DNA from: Oikopleura dioica
Lineage: Eukaryota; Chordata; Appendicularia; Copelata; Oikopleuridae
Assembly (NCBI GenBank): GCA_907165135.1
Contig: OU015567.1
Location: 4,035,001 to 4,099,000 of the forward strand
Length of the DNA: 64,000 bases
Direction: 5' to 3'
The notes under the pieces were generated by a model, which saw only the letters and a list, made by a program, of their open reading frames with translations, had not been told where the DNA came from and made no database searches. A program made the position numbers and the translations under genes. This document shows positions 55,788 through 64,000 of this stretch, piece after piece. The number at the start of each line of letters is the position of its first letter. Position 1 is the first letter of the stretch.

Positions 55788-57887
55788 TCAGCATTCTTGA
55801 TCATTTGGAACAGTAAATTCGATTCGACAGGAAAAGATCCTCTGAAGATCGCAGCTGACGTCATTCCATTTCTCCCATCCGTAGCTCTCAATGCAATTTT
55901 CATTGCTATGGGCGTCGTTGGGCTCGCCAGAGTTCCAGTTGTAAACGGTGCTTTCAACGCCGGTCATGGTAAACCATTGGTTTCCGTTTTTACGTTCGAT
56001 TCCAAGCCACTCACGTCGACCATTTTTGACAGCGTGGTAAGCTTCAAGCTCTTCTTCGGTCATGAAAAAGGAAACGTGGCCTCCCTCGGCAACACATGTA
56101 GCCTCAGCGGTGACGAAATCGACTTCGGCAGTACCCATGTTTCGGAACTCCAAACAGGTTTTTAGCTTATTCAAATGTTAAAAGAAAAAATCGATGGTGA
56201 TAAAATTTACCGGTGATTCAAGCTCAGAATCGTCGCACTGCTCTGACCCAAGAATGGTTCTTTCCACTCTGCAAGAATAGGCAAACATTTGATCAGGAGC
56301 ACACGATCTGTCATTCCATTTGTGTAACGGGTTTGAGGCTGGGCGGCTGTGCACGCAATTTTCGTCGGAGTGCAAATCATTGGGCTCGTTTTCATCCCAA
56401 TCGTAAACTGGGCTTTCAATACCCGTGAGGGTCAGCCACTTGTTGTCATCGCTGCGGTTGATTCCTAACCATTCATTGCGATCTTTCTTATGTTCGTAGT
56501 AGAACTCGAGCTCCTTGTCACTCAGAAAGAATGAGACGTCTCCATCAATAGCTCGACAACCGTCAATGGCCGTGTCGTAAGAGACCTTGTCAGTTCCCAT
56601 GTCGAGGAATTGGACACATTTTTTCTAAATTTTTTGTTAATGTCAACAGCTAAATTTCAAATAAAAAGCTAAACTAATTCGACATACTGGCGATGCCAAA
56701 GTTGTCGTTGTTGTAGTGGTTGTCGTGGTTGTCGTGGTTGTCGTGGTTGTCGTTGTTGTCGTGGTAGTCGTGGTAGACGTGGTCGTTGTCGTGGTGGTTG
56801 TAGGCCATATTTCCGGACAGTCTTCCCAGACGTTAACAGTTGAGTCAATTCGACAGCGAAACATCTCGTCAGCCCAAGTGCACTCGACATCGTTCCACTT
56901 ATCTGGAAAGCCATACATTGTAGTTGCACATTTTTGGCTAGGCGTGCTCGGCTGGTTCTTGTACCATGAGAAAATGGTTGCCGGCTCACCAGTTACGGTC
57001 GCCCAGCCACTTTCAAACGTGTCGTTTCGAACGATTCCTAGCCACTCTCGCGTCGCTCCGGGTCGATCTTGCCAAAGTTGAAGCTCTTTTTTGTCATTGA
57101 AAAAGGGGAGATTGCCACCAATTGACAGACAATAGTTCTGAGCGTCCTTTTGCTTTGATGTTGTATAAGGAGAAGTTTCGAAGGAGAGGCACGACTTTGT
57201 TGCGATTTGGCCAGCTTGGCAGATTGCATGGTGTTTGTGATTACAGTCTTCCTGTTGAACACTCCACGCAGTATGTCCAGCGAGCGACTGTTGCACATAG
57301 CACACCGTTTTATTCGGGAAGTATAGCCATGAGTAGTCAACGTTGTTGATCATCATGCTCTTTGCAATGCCGCTCTCATAGTTAGCTAGCCACATGTCTT
57401 TCAAGAAGCAGTAGGCCCGTGCTTGATCGTAAGTCATCTTTTCATCAGAGACATGAAAAGAAATTTCTTGGTCACGGTTCATGTTCTTCCGGGCGATGGT
57501 TGACATTTCATCCAGGGCTTTTTGAATTGCTTCGTATGCTTCAGCGCTAGAATCGTCAACACATGCGTAGGACTGAATCCATAGCTCAAGACGAGCGACA
57601 AGAGCTTCAATGTTCGATGATGGGCTGGCCTTTTCGTTGAAAGCAATGTCGAAAGTGACTGGTTCGAAAGTTGGGCTTGTAATTCCGGAATTGCAACTAC
57701 CACCACTTTGGTAGAATCCCAAGATCTTTTTCACTTGGTCGTACTTTTGCTGAAATCTTCTGCCAAGACCCTGCTTATCAAAAGATTCACCGACCTGGTA
57801 GGCAAAAACGTCGCTTTCTCTGAAAAAGTCGAGGAAATCGGCCCGGCCTGAGCTTTCAAGAATCGTCAAAAAAGATGAAATTTTCAT
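55788..57887 (-). CDS. Multi-domain C-type lectin with Thr-rich linker
   Basis: Three exons in phase: 56688-57887, 56211-56624 and 55788-56165. Four CTLDs can be read. The first (KMTYDQARAYCFLKD ... EDCNHKHHAIC) is degenerate. The second has REWLGIVRND, NQPSTPSQKC and KWNDVECTW. A poly-Thr linker of ~35 residues follows, then the third (NEWLGINRSDDNKWLTLTG, NEPNDLHSDENC, KWNDRSC) and fourth (REWLGIERKNGNQWFTMTG, GEPNDAHSNENC, KWNDVSC). EPN plus WND are the Ca2+/mannose-type binding motifs, so domains 3 and 4 should bind mannose-like sugars; domain 2 has QPS. The start MKISSFLTILESSG is a poor signal peptide, so an upstream exon is possible. Innate recognition or mucus trapping is inferred. 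Confidence 0.88.
56700..56805. repeat. Thr-codon microsatellite (lectin linker)
   Basis: GTTGTCGTGGTTGTCGTGG-type repeat coding poly-Thr on the minus strand. Confidence 0.85.
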
Positions 57888-58325
57888 TTTCTACCGGTAT
57901 TGACTGGCTTACAAATATCGATATATAAAATATCTTATTTGTGATGCACTAGAGAGGATGATACTATGCCCTCCTCAATGTCCTTTTATAGGGTGGGGAG
58001 TAGAGATAAAGCTCTTAACAATGTTGTTACATGGAACTTAGACCGGGTAAGAAGCCCCGTTATCAAACTTTTATCGCAATTTCGTCCGATAATGGGAAGT
58101 ACTTCTTACCCCCGAAGTCTTTACTTGGAAGGAGAGTTCGCTCAATAAGATTTTTGAAGACTGCGGACTTATTGATGTTTTTCTTTTTTTATTACCTTGC
58201 GGAAATAGTTAAATACGAGCATGAATCGTCATGCATCCTGACAACATAATAACCACCTATAAATTCGTCTCTACATGCGTTAAATCTAAAAACTCACGAG
58301 CTTGCATCTTAGAAGAGAAAAAATC
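57888..58325. other. Divergent intergenic region, likely bidirectional promoter
   Basis: 438 bases between the starts of the lectin (-) and the ZP-like gene (+). TATATAAAATA near 57920 lies about 30 bases upstream of the lectin start and could be its TATA element. No exon is seen. Confidence 0.4.
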
Positions 58326-59151
58326 ATGCTCTTGAAATTGTTGATTCTTTTTTCCATCGAAGTTCAAGCCGGTTACTTTGACCTCCAGTGCAGCAGAACT
58401 CATGCCAAATTGACCCTCAATACTGACACTTTCAGTTCAAGTAGCAAAGATCCTTCGTTTGATTCTGACCTGGTCGGGCTTTACTTGAACTCGGAAAGGA
58501 AAATGCCAGAGAATATCACGGAAGACTGCAAGCTGGAGAACAACATGGAATTTGCATACAACAGTTCTTGTCTTCATAATTCGACCAGTAGGAAAATCTT
58601 TGAGAGGGACAAAAATAAACTATTTTTAGCGTCTTCGGCTCCGGTTTATTCTGGTTTCATAATTCAATACGGAGTGGTTGATGACTCCTACATCTATATT
58701 TCAATTGATGAAGATATTGAATGCAATGAAGATTCATGGGACAATTATGTTCACCCTGACAATGCGATACAGTCCAAATCTGGTAAATTAAACCCATTTT
58801 TCAGCTCTGAAAATTATTCTAGAGGTCCAATCTTCAAGTCTTAAAGCAAACGGAACATTTGAACTGACTCCGGTTTTTAACTTGACGATCACAGGCGGCG
58901 ACGGTCTTGGAGAGAAAATGACTGTAACAGCGACGAATCCATACGACTACAATTTGATCATTGACAAGTGCGATGTTCTGCTACAAAGCAAAGATTTCAC
59001 GATTATCGAAAATCGCAAAATGACTTCAGTAGGGCTTGCTTTTGGCGGAAAGATGCTTTCCGAAGATTCTTTCGAGTTCAGACGATTTTCGATTTCGATG
59101 AATGTTGTGGACAGCATTGATGTCGCTTGTGATGTCACCTTCAAAAAATAA
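58326..59151 (+). CDS. ZP-like secreted protein without TM
   Basis: Two exons, 58326-58782 and 58823-59151, in phase. MLLKLLILFSIEVQAG is a clean signal peptide. YFDLQCSRTHAKLTLNTDTF resembles the start of a ZP-N domain, with later Cys at ITEDCKLENN, NSSCLHNS and DEDIECNED. Exon 2 resembles ZP-C: VFNLTITGGDGL, YDYNLIIDKCDVLL, FEFRRFSISMNVVDSIDVAC. There is no furin site, TM or GPI signal, and the protein ends VTFKK. Several N-glycosylation sites (NIT, NSS, NST, NGT, NLT). A ZP-like matrix component, for example of egg coat or house, is inferred; homology is weaker than for the 771-3376 gene. Confidence 0.65.
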
Positions 59152-59364
59152 TTTTTTTTTCAAAAAGTTCAGCTTGATCATTTGTCTTTTGAAATTGCAG
59201 AAGTTAATAAAATTCGGATTTATTCTCAGTCAACATGTTCGAGCTCGTTCCCTTTCGTTTGTCTTGACTCAATAAAATACTCAATATTTGCTCATGAACG
59301 GTAAAAGCGAAGTTTACAATTTTTTCTCGATTTTTCCACGCCCATTTACTAGAGTTTATGAAAA

Positions 59365-62300
59365 ATGAAGAGAGAGAGCGGAAAAGTTGATTCGATAGAA
59401 ATGAAAGAGAATACTAAAGAAAAGGGCGAGGAAGAAAAGGAAGTTGAGTTGAAAAAGAGGGGAATAATTGACTTGTACAAATATGCAGATGGACTTGATA
59501 TACTCATGATCGTCATTTCTGGCTTTTTTGCGATCATTGCTGGTCTTCTCGTTCCCGCCGCCTACATCATTTTCGGCGACATGACCGATACCTTCGTAGA
59601 CTTTGGTTTCCTCGGCGATTGCTCTGACGCAGAAGCTTATGAAAAATGCTTTCCAGGAAATTTCACAGAAGATCTCGACCTCGACCTCAACTTCAACTTC
59701 ACAATCTGCGAATTCGCCGTTGAAAACTTCGACTACTTCCACGACTGCGCCAAAGAAGCCGTTGGAGGGTGCGTTGCGGATCCAGACAATGCCACACAGA
59801 TTTGCACGCTTCTAGAAGACTTTGACAATTTTGACTTTCTCGGAACAATGACAGAATACTCTCTTTACTTCTGCTATCTCGCCATTGCTCAGACGCTTAC
59901 TGCCGCTTTTGCTACTTCTTTGTCCATGTTTTCCGGTAAGAAACAGTTTCAAAGCCCCCTCTTTCAATCCCTTTTTCAGCTCAGCGCCAAGCAAACCGGA
60001 TCCGAAAAGCCTACTTCGCCGCAACTCTTCGCCAAGAAGTTGCCTACTACGACACCGTCGATTCTGCCGTTACAGCACAAGCGATGACTCAAGAATCCAA
60101 AAAGATCCAAGACGCTATCGGCGAGAAATATTCGACCTCTTTGAAATGTCTAGCGTCCTTCGTTGGCGGTTGCGGTTTAGGCTTTTACTATGAATGGAAA
60201 TACTCGCTAGCGATTTTCGCTTTCCTCCCAGCTATTGCTATTTCTGCTACTTTGATGTTCATGGTCGACAAGAAAATGCGCCGAGTTCGCGACGCTTCTT
60301 ATGCCAAGTCAAATACTGTTGCTGAAGAAGTCTTTTCTGGTATCAGAACTGTAGCTGCTTTTGGCAAAGAAATTTACGAACTTAACAGGTTCAATTCGTC
60401 GCTAGAATTGTCGAAGAAAAATGGAATCAAATTTGCCCCGTTGAAAGGGCTTGCGATGGGCTTTTTGCCCTGCGTGATGTATGTCATGTTCGGCTTTGGA
60501 TTCTGGTATGGTGGACAATTGATCCTTTTTGAAGGCTGGACGGTTGGGGAAATGTTCACTTGCTTGCTTGTCGTTCTCATTGGCGTCACCCTTCTTTCCC
60601 TGTTTTTCACGAATCTTGAATATTTCACCTCCGCCATCGTTGCAGCCGAAAAACTGTACCATCTGATCGAACGAGAATCGACCGTCAATTACGAGTCATC
60701 CGCAGGCGCATCTGTTTCGGAAAAGTTCGAGGCGGCCATAGAAATTAAAAATTTATCGTTCAAATATCCGACTCGCGATCAAACTGTTCTGAATGGCATT
60801 TCGATTGACGTCAAATCTGGGCAAACCGTTGCGCTCGTTGGCGAATCTGGCTCTGGAAAATCCACTGTGATTCAACTTCTTCAACGATTTTACAATTATG
60901 AGCATGGGGAGATCCTCATTGGAGGGAAGAGAATTGAGCATTATTCGGTCCAAGAGTTGAGGAACCAAATTGGGGTGGTTAATCAAGAGCCGATTCTGTT
61001 CAACAAAACTATCGCGGAGAACATTCGCTTGGGATGCCCCGAAGCGAGCGACAAAGAAATAGAAGCAGCACTAGCGGAGGCAAATGCACTTGATTTCGTC
61101 AAGAAGCTGCCCGAAGGAATCCATACGATGGCCGGGCAGCAAGGAGGACTGCTATCTGGTGGTCAGAAGCAACGAATTTGCATCGCTAGAGTTTTGGTAA
61201 AGAAGCCCAAGCTGGTTCTTTTGGATGAAGCAACTTCCGCGCTCGATTTGAATTCAGAAGCGCTGGTTCAAAAAAGCTTGGAAAACATGGGAGTGAACAG
61301 AACTGTCGTCGTTGTTGCCCATAGATTGGCGACAATAAGAAATGCGGATGTTATTTATGCCCTGAGGGATGGTAAAGTCGTTGAATACGGGACTCACGAA
61401 GAGTTGATTAAGAAAAAGGGATATTACGAGCAGTTATGTATGCTTCAAGGAATGGCTCAAGAGCAGGGAAAAGAAGAAAAAGTCAAGAAAACGGAGATTG
61501 TTGAAAAAACGAAGAATGAGAATGAAACTGACTTCGGCATTGATTCAAGAGACATTTACACAAAAAGCGTTTTTGCTGAATTGATGAAGTTGAACAAACC
61601 AGAGCTATGCTACATTATTTTTGGATGCTTTTTTGCTCTCATTGCTGGTGCTGTTGAGCCATTCTTCGCTGTGGCTATCGCTGACTTTATTTATGTATTT
61701 TCGGAGAGTAAAGACGCAGATGGAAACCCAATTACAGATGAAAAACGGGAAGAAGAAGTGCTTGTCTGGGCGTTAGTCACTGGTGGACTTGGCGTTATAC
61801 TGATGGTTACTGTTTTTCTTGGTAAGAAATCTTTTCTGAAATAAGGACCTCAATTCATTCCTAGAATACTCCTGCCTTGGAAAAGCCGGAGAAGAGCTCA
61901 CTTATCGAGTCCGTTCTCTTACCTTCCGCTCCATCGTCCACCAAGAAATGGCCTTCTTTGACCAGGAAGAACACACAACTGCACAGCTTCAAAATAAACT
62001 CGCCACTGATGGCGACGCTATTCAGGGCGCTACAGGGACGAGAGTCGCAAATGTGATAAAAAATTTCATGACCCTACTCGTCAGTTTAGCGATCGGATTT
62101 TTCTTCAATTGGATCATTGCTTTCGTAGCCATCGCGTTCATCCCTTTGATTGGCGCCTGCCAAGTGGTCATCAATAGAATGCTCAGCGGAGCTGGAGCCG
62201 AGGCAGAACGAATCGCGTTCGAGTCCGCTCAGATCATCGCTTCGGAATCAACGAAGAATATCCGTACTGTAACATCTCTCCAGTGCCAAAGAACGCTCAA

Positions 62301-63538
62301 GAACGAGTTTGCTAAGAATCTCGAAAAACCAGCAAAACAGCAGAGAAAGAAAGCAATTGTAGTCGGTCTTGCGATGGGCTTTGCCGATTCATCCCTTTTT
62401 CTAGCCTATGCGAGTTGCTTCTGGCTCGGAGCCTGGCTAATTGACAATGGAACTTATGAATCAACTGAATTCGACAACATATTCAAGGCTATGATGGGAG
62501 TCGTTTTGGAGCCATGGTTTTGGGCCAGAACACGGCTTTCATGGCGAATTATACTGAAGCGATCCTAGCTGGGCGGCGATTATTGACGATTATCGAAAGT
62601 AAGCCTTCAATAAATGTGGAAAACTGTGGTGGGGGAGTCGAACAACTTGAAAATTGCCAAATTAAAATGCAGGAAAGTGATTATTTTCCTAGATTTTGAG
62701 TCTTTGAACGGTTTAAATCACATTCTCAGAGCATAAATTTCGCATATCCAACGCGTCCAAAAAATCAAATTCTCAAAAATTTCGAATTGGAGCTCAAACC
62801 TGGTGAAACCGTGGCTCTTGTTGGTGAGTCTGGCCAAGGAAAATCGACGATGGTGCAGTTGATATTGAGATTTTATGACGCTGATGGTGATATTTTAATC
62901 GACGGAGTGCGACTCAAGAGCTTGAATATTTCCTACCTGAGGTTTTTTCTTCTCCAAAATATCGAAAATCGTATGTTTCAGGTCGATGATTGGGTTGGTA
63001 AGCCAAGAGCCGGTTTTATTCAACGGATCTATTCGAGAAAACATTCTTTACGGCAGCCAAAACAAAAACATTCCAGAATCGGAGATTGAAAAAGTCTGTC
63101 AACAGGCAAATGTGCTAGAATTCGCGGCAAAAATGGCGAATGGACTGGATACAAATGTAGGAGAACGAGGAGGAAAGCTCTCTGGAGGGCAAAAGCAGCG
63201 AGTGGCAATTGCGAGAGCGTTGATAAGAAATCCAAAAATAATGCTCTTTGATGAGGCAACCTCGGCGCTGGATAATGAGAGCGAAACCATCGTGAAAAAA
63301 GCACTTGATGAAGGAAAGGGTACTCGACTTTTTAAAGAATATTGAAGAACTAATTTGAATACCCACAAAAGCTCGGAAAGGCAAAACGTGTCTCGTGATC
63401 GCGCATCGTCTTTCTTCGATTTCTTTCGCCGACAAAATTGGAGTTTTGAAAGAAGGGAAGATCATCGAGTTTGGCTCGCATGAAGAACTTTTTGCCAAGC
63501 GCGGCGCTTATTTTGAACTGATGCAAAGTCAGGTCTAG
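59365..63538 (+). CDS. ABCB (P-glycoprotein-type) full ABC transporter
   Basis: Exons 59365-59935, 59980-61821, 61865-~62650, 62730-62941, 62982-63313 (or 63319) and 63372-63538. Layout TMD-NBD-TMD-NBD. The first extracellular loop is long, acidic and Cys-rich ([20 protein letters not shown]). NBD1: Walker [10 protein letters not shown], signature LSGGQKQR, Walker [14 protein letters not shown]-loop [12 protein letters not shown]2: [43 protein letters not shown]1/4/11-type pumps export drugs, bile salts or lipids at the plasma membrane. The frame breaks at a T-run near 62504-62507 (MMGVVL then [15 protein letters not shown]). Comparison with family spacing (ALD-K-AREGRTC) favours a GA-AG intron after ALDE. 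Highly likely a working gene with a base-level error. Confidence 0.92.
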
Positions 63539-63728
63539 ATTTTCCAATACTGTTACTGTATTTAATAAACTATCACTACTGATATTTTTCCTGAAGATAG
63601 TTGATAGAATGAAAAGCTTTCATTTTATGTTCGTATTTTTCAGTTTGAAATGTTTGTATATATTTTTGAAACGGAAGTCTTATGAGCATAAGATCTTATT
63701 TTCCTTAAAAATCATTAATAGAAAATAA

Positions 63729-64000
63729 ATGACAGAGACAAGTATTGTTGATTTGATGAAGAAGATCATCGACATCTTCAACGAGCATGCTGGTGGAGAC
63801 AACAAACTTGACAAAGAAGAATTGAAGCAGCTGCTTATTCAAGGTAGAGATGTTCGTTCATAACATTGAATTGTAAGATAAGTCTACTTGGATGACCCCT
63901 CACTTTTCTCGTCCGAAGAAAAGGCGCAAGAAGTCATGAACGACTTTGACAAGAATTTGGATGGGAGCGTGACTTTCGAGGAATTCATCATGCAGATGGC
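63729..64000 (+). CDS. Small two-EF-hand protein, S100-like (cut by window end)
   Basis: Exons 63729-63843 and from 63883 to beyond the window. MTETSIVDLMKKIIDIFNEH begins like S100 proteins, with a non-canonical first loop (HAGGDNKLDKEE, lacking Asp at position 1). The second EF-hand is canonical: DFDKNLDGSVTFEEF with D-x-N-x-D-G and E at position 12. The hinge is YLDDPSLFSSEEKAQEV. The size, the weak first loop and the strong second loop fit the S100/calbindin plan, but a calmodulin-like or calcyphosine fragment cannot be excluded without the C-terminus. Confidence 0.65.

Noticed and set aside
56716-57081. Plus-strand poly-Val open frame
   Set aside because: Antisense shadow of the poly-Thr linker in the lectin gene.

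Overview
The window is eukaryotic, compact and chordate-like. Nearly every gene is split by introns of about 37-60 bp, the genes sit close together on both strands, and several splice sites are non-canonical (GC-AG, probably GA-AG). Gene content includes gamma-carboxyglutamate (Gla) domains with a vertebrate-style propeptide, ZP domains, C-type lectins, a cadherin, a SLC22 carrier, an ABCB transporter, SMARCE1 and a ROMO1-like protein. Together this points to a tunicate, most likely an appendicularian of the Oikopleura type. That assignment is inference from gene style; no marker sequence was compared.

Layout. 0-5.9 kb: tail of a PY-motif protein (+), a ZP/furin-site/TM protein (-) with a 593-bp transposon in an intron, and weak exons. 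5.9-11.4 kb: SLC22 transporter and a double-CAP protein (both -). 12.9-16.5 kb: two tandem small secreted-peptide genes and a coiled-coil protein (+). 16.9-19.2 kb: Cys/Thr-rich secreted proteins (-), one ending in a trefoil domain. 23.1-28.0 kb: a Cys-rich/kelch-like gene (+) and a cadherin (-) that meet tail to tail, both apparently cut short. 28-38.7 kb: a gene-poor 10 kb full of foldback repeats. 38.7-44.1 kb: another Cys-rich gene (-), tRNA-Leu(AAG), an orphan exon, and a rhodopsin-class GPCR (+) whose N-terminal exon is split by a second 593-bp transposon. 44.2-47.2 kb: two tandem Gla-domain genes (-), one Gla-TSP1-Ig, the other apparently Gla-nuclease. 47.5-51.0 kb: four same-strand genes (ROMO1-like, SMARCE1, two unknown). 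51.1-53.5 kb: AADAC/NCEH1-type esterase (-) with a pogo/Tigger-like element in its last intron. 54.5-59.2 kb: LDLa-type secreted protein (+), multi-CTLD lectin (-), ZP-like secreted protein (+). 59.4-64 kb: ABCB full transporter (+) and the start of a two-EF-hand protein (+).

Themes. Many products are secreted or surface proteins (ZP, CAP, lectin, Gla, trefoil, Cys/Thr-rich), as expected for mucus-house, gut, egg-coat or innate-recognition functions; this is a theme and not a single pathway. Three DNA transposons can be delimited to the base, including one in a coding exon whose empty site can be read off. A family of foldback repeats with a TGA(G/C)TCA core dominates the intergenic DNA. At least five otherwise good genes carry one apparent single-base frameshift, mostly at homopolymers, so base-level assembly quality should be kept in mind. 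Exon boundaries given here are hand-read from splice motifs and reading phase.
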